From the NCBI RefSeq assembly GCF_043641665.1, contig NC_092189.1:13918833-13982832 (forward strand): 64,000 nucleotides of DNA, given 5' to 3'. Made by a program: the position numbers and the translations under genes. The stretch comes from Enoplosus armatus (taxonomy: Eukaryota; Chordata; Actinopteri; Centrarchiformes; Enoplosidae). Of the stretch, positions 10,201-21,265 are shown piece by piece. The stretch's first letter is position 1; every line of letters begins with the position of its first letter. The notes under the pieces were generated by a model, which saw only the letters and a list, made by a program, of their open reading frames with translations, ran no database searches and was not told the DNA's origin.

Positions 10201-13200
10201 CGTTTCTTATGCTAACACCTAAGTGACAATATGCAACAATATTTAATGATGTAGGCCAGGAAAAAGGGCCGCCTAGAGGGGGATTGTACTTATTCCTTGG
10301 CCTACTCCTATTTGTGTTGTTACTTGTTGGTTTTCCCTCATGGACTGCTCACAAATGACACTATATCAGAAAAATCTTAATTAAAATGTAAGATTTGGAA
10401 GAATAGAAGGTTAAGCTATGAAACTAATATCAAACCTAAAATTCAGAAATAATGCCTTTCAGGTTTTTAGGTTTCAGTTGAATTACTTGCTGAGCCTTTT
10501 CAGATAGCCTCTACAAGAAAGCAAACAGTATAAAAGAAGGCGTGCGTGAGTGCAGAGCAGGGAGAGGAATGTCTGCTGGGTGTAGAGACACAGAGACCAC
10601 AGTTACAGCGAGAGTGGATAAGAGTTTGGCAACCAAGGCTGAAAAGTTGAGAGAGAAATGAATGAGTCAGTGCCAAGTCACGGAGTGCAAGTAAACAAAA
10701 GTAAAAAAGGAGTACGGTTAATGTTTAATGGGACTTCTCTTACACAAGGTGAGCTGTAGTTATATCAGAAGGTGACTAACTGCGTTGGTCATTGTTCAGG
10801 TCACTGCTGTGGACCACACACTGTTGACCACTGAACACACGTGTTTAGGTGTGTGTTTACCTGAACTGGGTCTGGAGTCACTGTCCAGATGGACCACACC
10901 ACTGGGTTCCGGTGTTGGGGGAGAGAGCAGGTCAGAGGACGCGTCCCAGGACAGAGTAGACCAGCGTGAGTTACTTCCCCCCCTGCCAGATGAAGAGTGG
11001 ACCATCCCATCCCCTGAATTACTGCCACAGTCCTCTGGGCTGCTCTGACAGGGCAGTACCACTATATCTGAGGGAGACGGAGCCTGGAAAAAAACAAACA
11101 TGTGACAGGTTAGGCTTGAGCAATGTTAACACAATCAAATATTATAGTATCTTTGACCAAAATATCTGAATACTGTGACTATAAGCATGTACAACAGAAC
11201 ATGGCAGAACATGGCAATCCCCTATGCGTGATATATTATTATATATGACATTATTAGATTGTTAATATGGATGCAACAGTTATTTAAATAAAAATTTAAA
11301 GACACCCCAACCAGACAGTTTTGTGAGAAAAAAGTTGGCACCCACTGATTTAACCTTCAACAACTGATTGTTTTTTATAAGTTCATCATGTGTTTTTGAA
11401 TGTAAAATCTGAATCTGAAAAGTAGCAACTAACTATAGTTATCAGTAGTGGCATACAATATTGCCCTCTGAAATGTAGAAAGCAGCATCAAATGGAAATA
11501 CTTTTATTGTACGATACAGTACTTGAGTAAATGTACTTAGTTACTTTCCACCAGTGACAATAAGCTTACGGCGTTAAACACACAACTGCAAGTTTGAGAG
11601 AGTAGAGACACAGTTGGACCCGTGTAGAAAAACATGTAGGGCTGTCCGTTGTCCATGACATCATTTACCAGAAACACACCCTCCAATGACGTCACAGCGT
11701 TTACCAGAACAGTCAGGAATACGGCCCCACACACAACAGCAACAATAACAATCGCCCCGTCAAGTTACCAAAGTACCTCCATTTCCTAGATTAGTAAGGG
11801 CTCGGTAGAGTAACCCCCCTCCTCCAATTATCCTCCAAATCCCTCACCCACCCCTCCAGGACGGCAGCCCCTGCATTAGACTGATCGAGCTCAGACAACA
11901 GAAACACTGTGAGTGGCACTGATCAATCCTCTTGTTACTGAGGAAACAATACAGGTAGTGACTCACTGCTGGGGCGACAGGAGGGAGGGTGGGGGGAGGG
12001 TGGGGGGGGGTTCAGAAGATAATGGGAGAAGACAGATGACGTAACAAAGAGCAGCCGGAGTGGCAGAAGGGAAGGGAAGGGAAGGGGGGAGTGAACTGAG
12101 GAGAAAAGAGGGAAGGAAGGAAAAGCAGTAAGAGTTACAGACTTTGACCTGTCTTAGAGCTTATCTCCTCTCCTCCTCTGGGAGCTTCGACTCACTGCTG
12201 CCCCCCCCCCTCCTTTTTCTTTTTCTTTTTTCCAGTGAATCTAAAGTGAGTCGTGGCTGAGTGGGTGACTAAAAAAGCGAGTGAGTGAGAGAGGGACAAA
12301 AAAAGAGACTGAGAAATAAGAGAGTGAGTCACTGAGTGAGTGAAGGCGGTGAAGGGAGGGTGAGGTGGGGATGGGGAGGGGGCGGGGGTGAGCGGTTGCC
12401 GGGTGAGAGAGAAGGGCATCTTGAAGGACCCCCACCTCCCCCACACTCTCCCCCCTGACAAATAATCCCCCCCACTGCCCTCCCTCCCACTTCTATAATA
12501 TGCTTCGAGCCAGCCGCCCCATACTCACCATAGCTACAGCTGCTCGCTCTCTAACTCTCGCTCGCCTCTCCTCCCACACAGAACCACAACAGGCCCGGCA
12601 AAAGATTTAACTCATCCTCAGCCTGAAAACACACACACAATCCTGTCTGGTTGTGGCTCTCGCTCTGTTGTCTGTTCCGCCGCAAAATCACACTCCCTGC
12701 AAATGCACTTCTGCACTTGTAAGAACTTCTTTCCTTCCCTTCTCCAGTTCTGTCTATTTAAAGATATGAATGAACCCTTTAAAAATGCCTCTTAAATGTG
12801 CATGTAGCTGCAAAAACAAAATCTCTCTCTCTTTCACAAGTGCTCCCAACAACATAATGCATTGCACATTACAGGATATAATGTTACACAGAGACCAGTG
12901 CATGATCAAATCATAGGAGGCTGACAGACAAGTGGGTGGGGGTCTGCCCAGAGCTCTGTAATATGATATTGCTTCATGAGAGGGAGCAGCCCCTCTGGAA
13001 CAGTATGAAGGGAATGTATGGGTCGATTGGATGATAATGCTACAGTGATCGCAGCTGCACAAGCAACACAGCCTCCTCTTAATAAGTGCATTATGTCATT
13101 ACAGCAGGACAAATTGCAGCGGTTGCCATGTTGAGACAGCATCGTTTGGTCAAACAGTGTAGGATGGAGCGCTTGCTTGTTCTACACGGGCGCAGTATTT

Positions 13201-16200
13201 ATCGTTTCATGCATTATTAATGTGGTATTGAAATTTAAAGACAGCCCACGCTGTGCATCTTCATCTTTGCCAGCGAGCAATGTGCTCCAGCTTTCCTGAA
13301 ACATCCAGGTGAAATCTTTCGTTGCACATAAAAGTATCAGCGTTACAGAGTGTTTCGGTGAGAAGCTCAGAAGGATCCCGAGGCAAAGAACCAGAGACAA
13401 AAGCTGTCTCACTCCACAAGTCAGGGTAATGGCTCTCCATGTAAGATGATGCTTTCCAACACTAAACCTAATTTCAAGACAAGCTGCCTTCAGTAAGAGC
13501 ACACACAGCACTGCAGGTGGTGTAGAGACACATAGTAATATATTATGGCTGCAACTAACAACTTATTTTTATCATCCATTCATCTGCTGATTGTTTTCTT
13601 GATTCATTGAATCGTCATTTGGTCTATAAAACATCAGAAAACAGTGAAAACAAGCCCATAACGGTTTCCTGAAGACCACAGTGATGTCATCAAGTACTTT
13701 GTTTTGTCTGACCAACAACCTAAAACCAGAAGATATTCAGTTTACTGTTCTGTTAAGACAAGACAAGGCAACTCATTTTCACATTTAAGGAGCTAAAACC
13801 AGTGAATTTATGCCAATTTCCTTGCTTCAAAACACCTGATTTCCCTGCTTCCCTGTGTTTTCTTCAGCGAGGATAATCTCCTTTTTTAACACTGAACTTT
13901 AAATGGCAACAGTGGCAACAATCAGTGTTTCAAAAACTTCTCCAACTGGGCCTTGACACTCATTCTGAAGGCAAGAAGAGTTGCCGAAAAAGTGTGAAAA
14001 TACTAAAATGTTACACACTGAGGACTCAAAGTTTTCTTCTACTTTATATAACACATGCAGAATTGGAAATCAAAGCTGGTTCTATTTATAAAAACAGATT
14101 GCCAGCACCAAACTGAATTATTTATGATAGTGAAACATATTTATGCAAATTAAATGTGTTTTCTTTCCACAAACAATATTGAAGAAGCATTGTTTTTGAA
14201 CAGGTGTTGTTACTCCCCCCCCACCCCCACCCCCAGAAACCTGCGTGCTTCACAAATGTCAGAACACAGCACATGGTTGAAAAGATGAAACGAGTCATTT
14301 TAAATTGCATTATTCCATCACAGATGACACCATGCAGCCATAATAATCCCGACCTACCAAATATGGATTTGCACAGAGATAACTCTCTCTGCTGTTGGAG
14401 AGAGAAAAGGTGAATCACATTTCAAGAGTTTAATTCCAAAACGAAAAAAGAAAAAAAACAAAACAAAGCTGGTGTTAAAGTGGAGCGCATTATGTTGTGA
14501 GTCATCTAATCCTCGGCTCACAAAATAGTTATATTTTTCAAAGCAGAACAAGCTGTGTTTTTCAAAGCTGTAGGTAATGAATTTCAGGTGAAAGAATACA
14601 ATGTGTGTGGAGATGAAACCTTTACGATAAGCAGAACTTCTCCACCTTTATGGTAGTAAATAAACAGCAGGTGCTCCGTCTACTCTCTCTCTCTCTCTCT
14701 CCAGCTGCTGCAGTGTTTAAACTAGATGTGGCCACTTTTTCAACATCAAGAACAACATTTTGTCTTGTGCAAATGTTTGGGTTTGTGTTGGCGGAGGCCA
14801 GCCGGGGCAGAGGGCAGAGTGCCAGCCTGCTCTGCTGCACTGGCAGCTCCCTTCAGAGGTGAGAATGAGCAATGCTGCTCGGCCTCTCCGCGGGATTTCT
14901 CAGCACCACGGGGGGAAAACTACAGAGGAGATGTAGGTTGGTGGGCGGTGAGGAAGGCAGCACATTATGAGCCGCACTTCCATACAGATGCCCTCACTCG
15001 CATGAGACTGCAATGTCTGTCCCCCGCAAAAAGACAGATTTCAATATTTAGAGTTTGTTTCCCTCCCTTCAGCGCAGCCTATATGATTTCAAATAGTTTG
15101 TCAAATAAATACACTGTTCTGCAAAAGGTGACCTCAGCTGTGGCCTGATTTAGACAGAACATGTATCAATGTGCTGCAGGCTGCTGACTAACACCTCTCA
15201 TTAGTATCAGGCGCACACACATATTCACAGTGTAATAACTGTGCAAAGTGACCAGGAGGAAGTGTCCGTTACTTTCCCAGAATAACAATAAAATGTTTTT
15301 AATGGAGCCGAGGATGACCCATTTAATATCCGAAGTTAAAAAAAAATCCTGACACCAGCGGACCCTGAACACAACATGAACCTGTCATGTCACTGGTTTG
15401 TCAAATCTGGAAATGATCGAGAGATAACCCATGACAGACTGAACAAAATAGCACGCACAGCACTGTAGTCTCAATCAATACGACGAGTATTTTCAGAAAT
15501 ATCTCTTTGTTCAATAAAATGTCAAAAGAAATAGTGAAAAATGTCCATCACAGTCTCCCACTGCTCAAGGTGACATCTTCAAATGGCTTGTCTTGTCTAA
15601 CCAACCAGTCCAAAACCAAAATATATTCAGTTTACTGTCACAAAAGACAAAGAAAAGCAGCAAATCCTCACATTTAAGAAGTTGTAACTACTATGTCTGG
15701 CAATTTTGCTTGAAAAATGGCTTAAACGATTAATTCCTTTTCAAAATAGTTGCTGATAATGTTTCTGTCAATCCTCTAATCGACTAATCTTTCAGCTGTA
15801 GTGGTCAGTATTTTCTTGCCAGAGCCCATTTTAGATTCATTAATACGTCTCCCTTCTCTAACAGACAATCCTGCTGGGTGCACTCACAGCCACCTTTATC
15901 CTTTTCAACAGATTTTACATCTCGATGACTTCACAGGTTCAAATGTAGTTCATGTTCTCTAATAATGGACCAGACCCCCTACAGCCTCGGTGTCCAGGCC
16001 TCAGGACGGGGACCCAGTTCACATCCTGTCCTCCTGTATTACATGTCAACTCACATTCCCCACATCTCTCAACACAAAAAGACCTGCGTATGTATTTCAG
16101 GACAAGGTTGGGAAATGGGTTACTTTATACTGTGGGTGTGTTTAGAGATCACACGTCCTCACCTCTCTGTTTGAGTCACTCTCCACTGGAGCATTCAGAG

Positions 16201-17034
16201 TTTCACAGTAAAAAGATCTAAACTGCTCTTTTAGCTCTGGACAGGATGGGGGACAGTGATGGAGTCCACCTTCATGTTGTGATCAGAGTGATTTGAATGC
16301 AAACTGGGTGCCAAAGTGACCTTTACAGCTGATGAGCTTACCGGCCAGAGCCAGGAAAATGCAGCAGTGTCTGGTTGCTGGCTTGTGTGTTAAAACCTGC
16401 GCCTGATTTTAGCGCCTGTATCCCACCACATCCTCCCTCCTGTCTAACCTTGAGGCAGGGCACAGAGCCAGCCAGACAGGAGCTGGTCCTGGTACCCTGA
16501 CCTCAATGACATTTGCTCCATGTGACGGTCACACACACACACACACTGCTGCTGCTGTGTAAAATGACCGGGATGCATGCTTGGATGGTCTCTGGCACCA
16601 TCTCACTCAGTTGGGTGATGCCATGCGCCGCCAGGCAGCGATAAAATCTGTCTAGTGAACCGCAGAGGGACCGGCTCGTTGGCAGATCACCATCATCCCC
16701 GCATCCATATTTAATAATCTCGTCATGTAGAGATCCGGGCTAAGAGCTGACAGACGCACTGACTGACCTGTTGCCTGCGGGATGAAGCAGAGCCACGCGC
16801 GGCATCCGAGGCGGCGCTCTCCGGGGCTCCGCTCCCCTCCTCCGCCCGTGGCTCCTCGGCGTTGGCGGCAGCGAAGGCTCGGTCCTCCAGAGCGGCGTCC
16901 ACCATCTCCAGGTGTTTGCACCTGAGCACCTCCAGCTCCAGCACCCCGGCCAGTGTCGCTTTGATGCGCTCTCCGATACGGACGCGCTCGGTGCCCGACC
17001 AGAGCGAGTTCACGCAGCCGCGGCGGCCGGCCAT
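7211..17034 (-). CDS. Divergent Dapper/Dact-family protein (candidate dact4)
   Basis: Four coding exons on the minus strand, 17034-16768, 11083-10861, 10163-9933 and 9732-7211, join in phase to give 1080 residues. The ATG at 17034 has A at -3 and G at +4. Dact proteins are Dishevelled-binding scaffolds that tune Wnt and TGF-beta/Nodal signalling. Family blocks seen in order: ERIKATLAGVLELEVLR near residues 20-36 (the N-terminal Dact helix), DSDSRPSSGFYSVS across the exon 2/3 join with SLSDSCYSVSSD, then DLVSRRTKEVYPYPSPLHAV with ALQSP near 296-320, and LEQYISQLARQYHRR. The large last exon is Ser/Pro-rich, and its C-terminus is basic and serine-rich. Two hallmarks are absent: I see no leucine-zipper stretch between exons 1 and 2, and the protein ends RRPSKK instead of the PDZ ligand MTTV. 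Unrecognised conserved-looking block: RLSGLSRAVVVGLMEQGVEL. Family is well supported; dact4 rather than dact3 is inference. Confidence 0.8.
11687..11694. promoter_or_regulatory. Consensus CRE palindrome in Dact-like intron 1
   Basis: TGACGTCA, the full cAMP-response element, lies in a segment that repeats itself: ATGACATCA then TTTACCAGAA, and 31 bases later ATGACGTCA then TTTACCAGAA. It is about 840 bases 3' (in the gene's sense) of the candidate alternative first exon. Function is inferred from motif alone. Confidence 0.3.
11971..12010 (+). promoter_or_regulatory. G-rich tract with quadruplex potential in Dact-like intron 1
   Basis: Forty bases contain at least six runs of three or more G, separated by one to six bases, ending in a run of ten G. 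This fits the G-quadruplex pattern on the plus strand, which is the template strand for the Dact-like gene. It lies about 520 bases downstream, in gene sense, of the alternative first exon. Confidence 0.45.
12529..12760 (-). promoter_or_regulatory. Candidate alternative first exon and promoter of the Dact-like gene
   Basis: On the minus strand, a stretch with GAGCGAGAG-type CT/GA-rich leader ends in GTAGCTATG at 12531-12529 followed at once by GTGAGT, a perfect 5' splice site. The ATG has G at -3. Splicing to exon 2 at 11083 is in phase 0 and would give a protein starting M-APSPSDIVV, without the N-terminal Dact helix. A weak TATA-like AAATAG lies near 12757 on the minus strand. The exon's upstream limit is not defined. 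The same donor could instead belong to an untranslated leader. Confidence 0.45.
13545..13832 (+). repeat. Dispersed teleost repeat, family A, copy 1
   Basis: Begins GGCTGCAACTAACA and contains GGTCTATAAAACATCAGAAA and ATATTCAGTTTACTG. The same blocks recur at about 15.5, 30.0, 31.2 and 32.9 kb. It is a short non-coding interspersed repeat; many genomic copies are expected. Confidence 0.8.
15480..15800 (+). repeat. Dispersed teleost repeat, family A, copy 2
   Basis: Shares AATAGTGAAAAATGTCCATC, ATATTCAGTTTACTGTC, CACATTTAAGAAG and GCTTGAAAAATGGCTTAAAC with the other copies, and ends in CGACTAATCTTTCAGCTGTA, which mirrors the left end (CAGCT...GCTGCA), suggesting terminal inverted ends. Confidence 0.8.
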
Positions 17035-17560
17035 CCTCGTCGGGGTGCCGGCAGGCGGAACCGGGGGCGCACCGCTGACCACCGCTCACTCTCCGTGCAA
17101 TGGATGAGAGGAACGAAGGGGCTACGGTCCAGCTCCAGGTAGAGCAGCACGGGTCCGGACGAGCGATAGCAACATAGCAGCCGCTTGAATTAACGCAATA
17201 AGGAACGTATAATCCTCACCATCTCTAACGTGCCACGCAGCCCGCAGCTTCAGGCAGCCCTGCTGGCTGGCACAAGACTAGAATTAATGAATCAGCCGGT
17301 ACACTGAAGGAACACCAACGAGCCGCGTCTCATATTCATCCACGCTTAATTTCCTGTTGACACCGTCCCCTTTTTTCCATGTCACTCACAGGCCTACGCT
17401 TCCCGGTCCGGTGCAGTTACCATGGTGCCGGGATCCGTACGCTGCGTCCCCGATGAGACAATGCAACAGACGGACTGAGGGTGATAACGTTACATGTGGG
17501 AGCAGGCAGCAGAGAGGAGGAGCCACTGCACCAGAGCCGCACGCGGATTGGTGCGGGAAG
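16768..17560 (-). promoter_or_regulatory. CpG-rich promoter region over Dact-like exon 1
   Basis: The exon 1 segment 16780-17160 is strikingly rich in G+C and CpG compared with its surroundings, and CpG stays common to about 17560. This is the expected place for the main promoter. No TATA box was recognised, and the transcription start cannot be fixed by eye. Confidence 0.5.
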
Positions 17561-17813
17561 TTTTTCGAATGGACGCGTGGAGAAAAAAAAAATCCCCCGA
17601 GTGTCCAACTTCAGTGTGCAGGATGCCGGAAGACAAATAACCACATTCCCACAGTGTTCCCATAGAGCTGGTGACCTCAACGTGCCCTGTAGTATATTTG
17701 AATCACCAGTGGTATCTTTATGTGGTAAAGTTTCTGCAGGATATTATAGTTTGGATGTGGATATGTAGTCTTTAGTATCCAGGGGCCCCCAAACCCCCAA
17801 CTGTTGTTAGGGA

Positions 17814-17965
17814 ACAGGACTTTTTCACAGAAGACATTTTGTCACAGGAGCTAAAGCACGGGTGTAAATAATAAAATTCATGATGGCTGAATTCCATTTA
17901 GCTGTTTCAGTTTCAGGGTCCTGGTATTGTGCATGCTGGCTCATTGTCACACTGTCATGGCTTAC
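17814..17965 (+). repeat. MITE-like repeat, family B, copy 1 (right end decayed)
   Basis: Left end ACAGGACTTTTTCACAGAAG matches the inverted termini of the copy at 47211-47382. It contains ATTCATGATGGCTGAATTCC and TTTCAGGGTCCTGGTATTG. The right terminus is degraded. Confidence 0.7.
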
Positions 17966-18759
17966 TGGACCTTTGTTATTTTACTTTATGTCGTGCTCAC
18001 ATGGTGCATAATCCCAAATAAAATTGTCCTTAATCAAATTACAACCAAACTAACTGACACACCGTAAACATGGGGTGTGTATTAATCCAGGATAGCAGTG
18101 CAGTCTGCTGCTTGCACGAGACTTGGACGTGAAAGGGCGCGTGCAGTGTGCAGAGGGTGGCAGCTTGGCCGGGCAGTGGGCCAGTAGAGGCCCTCTAACA
18201 GGTGAATCCGCCCATCCCTATGAAATGTGAGCTTTCTGTTACTTTGGTGGATACAAACATGATGACAATTGCATTTATATTCTTTTGAATGTACTTCATA
18301 CAAGTCATACCATTCTTGAATATCAAAATGTCCACAAGTTTAAAAAGTATACAATCTTCAATTTGAATAAAGAGGATTATTCAGGTTTTATCAACTAGAC
18401 TCACTCACGGTGAAGAAATGTAATACTACTGGTGTTGATATGCCAATCATGTATCTGCACTCAGGGTGTTTGACAGGTGCAGTGCACTTTGCTCTAGTGC
18501 CACCTCTCAACCAGCAGAGGGTGATCTTCACCTGCAGAGCAACAGAGCATCTGGGCCTGATTATGTCTCCACAGGCTGGTTGCTCCCAAACTACAACCTG
18601 ACTGCACTTCAAGAACAGGATGTTTTCTGTATCTGAGTTAAACTACATTTACACAAAATATGACAAAATATGAGAAACCCGGCCGTATAAATCAGGACAA
18701 TTCAACAGCACCACAAACTAACTACAGCCTCCAAAATGACCAAACAGTAGAATCTCTAA

Positions 18760-18887
18760 AACAGGACTAGGACCCTGAAACTGAAGCAGCTAAATGGAAT
18801 TTAGCCATCATGAATTGTATTATTTACAACTGTGCTTTTCTCACTGTGACATATCAAAATGTCTCCTGTGAAAAAGGCCTGTCAGTG
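18760..18887 (-). repeat. MITE-like repeat, family B, copy 2 (inverted)
   Basis: In reverse complement it reads ACAGGCCTTTTTCACAGGAG, then ATTCATGATGGCTAAATTCC, then TTTCAGGGTCCTAG, so it is an inverted copy of 17814-17965 about 800 bases away. Confidence 0.75.
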
Positions 18888-19320
18888 CTCGCCAGGCGGC
18901 GTTCTCTTGTGCTCAGTGACACAGAACCTTTTCTTTTCTAAGTGCAGTAAATCTGTGAATAAGGAGTCAGTAGTAACAGTAGATAAAACAGAAAAACAAG
19001 ATACTGCATGGACGAAAAGTGGAAAGATATTCACATCCCATTTGCTGCCGTTTGGAGATCCTGCACCTGTAACAAACCCAGTATTGAAACCTCCACGTCA
19101 ACAGGAGAACACATACTCCAGTGCCTGTCACTATTGATCATTGTCAGACACTCAAACTGGAGTGGGACACGATGAACAGCTGTAATGTGGCCAGCATGGC
19201 TGTCAGACGGTGAGGTCAAAGGTCAGGAATTAACAAAACGTGTATGTGTTGGTCGAATTCAGAGCAATCAAAGCTCATGATAAAGGTGGCACCAGGTTTG
19301 GATCCAGGTTCCTCTGGAGT

Positions 19321-19337
19321 CCCCCCCCCCCCCCCCC
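19321..19337 (+). repeat. Poly(C) run
   Basis: Seventeen consecutive C residues, about 305 bases upstream of the map1lc3c TATA box. Such runs are often length-variable and error-prone in assemblies. Confidence 0.9.
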
Positions 19338-19641
19338 TTTGTCTGGATCTTTAGCATCATGTGTTGTTTATGCTCTTCACATGGTGAGACGCCCTCGTTA
19401 CACTCCTCTCTGCGTGAATGTGTACGTGACAGCAGCACCAATATTACAAGTAGACGTGAGAATGCCCTGTGAGATAACCAGTATGTGTGAATCAGGTTTG
19501 AACCAGTGATGAGGGCAGGAGCACACAAACACACACATATACAGATGCACCCATGCGTCCACACACTGCCCACCAGGATGAGGAGTGTGTCTTTGTTTGT
19601 TATTGGTGTCACATTTTCGACTCCTCCCCAGCTCCGTCTCC

Positions 19642-19648
19642 TATAAAA
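19642..19648 (+). promoter_or_regulatory. TATA box of map1lc3c
   Basis: TATAAAA lies 142 bases upstream of the map1lc3c ATG, in the same sense and with no intervening ATG in good context. It predicts a start near 19670 and a short unspliced leader of about 110 bases. It is the clearest TATA promoter in the window. Confidence 0.6.
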
Positions 19649-19783
19649 CAGCAGTTTTCAGAGCAGCTCATTGGGGTTTGCTAACTTCCACCCGAGGGGA
19701 CTTCACCGTCAGCCTGGGCCAAGACCGCCACGCCACCTCCATCACCGCTGGTCTCTGCAAACTGCCCCAAGCAACAAACAAAC

Positions 19784-20548
19784 ATGGCTCCTTTTGAGAA
19801 ATCCATGGAGATGATGCCCTTCAAGCAGAGGAAATGCCTCGGTACGGCGCATTTTCTGTTGATTCTTTGCTATAATTGCTACTTGCATCAACAATGTTTG
19901 GATGCTGGTTTTAAAAGTGTAAAATGTTTATTTTCTTTTTAGAAACAAGAAAAGATGAAGTGTGCAGCATTCGGTCTAAATTCCCCAACAAATTGCCTGT
20001 GAGTTGCTTTTTTGCATTCTGGTATTTTACAAATGTGATGCATGTAATCACCAGTGTTACTCTTTATATTGTGTGTGACGCGCAGCCAGCTGATCCCAGA
20101 TGTGTTTTTGTGTTCAGGTGATTGTTGAACGTTACATCCGTGAAAAGACTCTCCCCCTGTTGGACAAAACAAAGTTCCTGGTTCCCTTCGAGCTCACCTT
20201 GGGTCAGTTCCTCTGCCTGCTCAGGTAACTGTGTGCTTGTAGAATCTCAGCCAGCTTGTTTTTGCCTCCATCATCTTCTCCGCTCCTTTGTCTTAACAAT
20301 CTGTTGTTTTCCATCCTTTCTCCGCCTCTACGACTGTCTCTTCCTTTCTTTCTGTTAGGAATAAGATAGCCTTGGACTCCACCCAGGCTCTGTTCCTCCT
20401 GGTGGCAGAGAAGAGCATGTCCTGCATGTCCTCCAGTATGGGGGAGGTTTATTCCCGCCACAGTGACACCGACGGCTTCCTCTACATCACCTACGCCTCG
20501 CAGGAGATGTTCGGAGCACCTCAACCAGCAGCCAGGCCGCCCTGCTGA
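19784..20548 (+). CDS. map1lc3c: Microtubule-associated protein 1 light chain 3 C (Atg8 family)
   Basis: Four exons, 19784-19841, 19943-19998, 20118-20224 and 20359-20548, join in phase to give 136 residues. LC3 proteins are ubiquitin-fold modifiers conjugated to phosphatidylethanolamine on autophagosome membranes and bind cargo receptors through LIR motifs. The N-terminus carries PFKQRK, then SKFPNKLPVIVERY, the core DKTKFLVPFELT, and TYASQEMFG. The Gly of FG is the one ATG4 exposes; here it is followed by a ten-residue tail, APQPAARPPC, shorter than that of human LC3C. The choice of LC3C over LC3A/B rests on the N-terminal MAPFEKSMEMMPFKQRK pattern, the STQALFLLVAEKSMSCM region and the extended tail. 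The whole gene is under 1 kb with introns of 101-134 bases and has its own TATA box. It lies between the divergently oriented Dact-like gene and the EHD gene. Confidence 0.9.
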
Positions 20549-21265
20549 GCCGGAAGCAGATCAAATGAACTGAACCCGGACCGACTATGGTGACACCGCA
20601 CCACTAAACTGGAAACAAAAGGACAAACTGAGCCAAGCCAAGACTGTTTTTTTAGCCCCAAACTGCATATCAGCCTACCTCATGAACCTCTCTTCAGAAA
20701 ATCACCCCCCCTCCCCTTTTCATGCTCTGCCACCTCAGCTAGGTGGACGAGACCCACCCTGATGATGTCTTTGTTTTAGACTGATTGATTGGTTGATTGG
20801 CTAACTGGCAGATTTATCTTGTACACTGGTCAAGAAGATGCAACAGACTCTGAGTGTTGTGGTTGTCCTCTGTTGCTCCAAAATCTTTATTATAAATATT
20901 AAAATTATATTTTTTTGCCTGTTATATGTCTTTACAGGTCACACTTGCCCTTCAGTTATCCCAAAAACGCCGAGCTTCAATGCAAACGAGCCTATTTTCA
21001 CATTGCTGTAATGCCAGTTCAGTGTTAAACCACCACCAACATCTCCTCCACACTACACACGGGGTCAACATCTTGCTGGTAATCAGACTCCTTCTTAGCA
21101 CTTATCTCCCCTTCCTCCTCTCCTTTCTTTGATCGCCTCTTCATCCTTGCCTTCCCTTAAAAATGTGAAACTGTGCTCCGGACTCTTGCGGCACTCGGTG
21201 TAAACATGGATGTCAATTTAATGCTGCTCTGATTAGTTCTGCATCCAGCTGTCAGTATGTCAAAA

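Noticed and set aside
12192..12461. 89-codon Ser/His-rich minus-strand frame near the internal promoter
   Set aside because: It is low-complexity GA/CT-rich leader or intron sequence and ends in a poly-Lys/Gly run from a simple repeat.
13182..13511. 109-codon hydrophobic open frame inside Dact-like intron 1
   Set aside because: No promoter or splice context; composition looks like non-coding DNA. I also checked it as the missing zipper exon and it does not fit.
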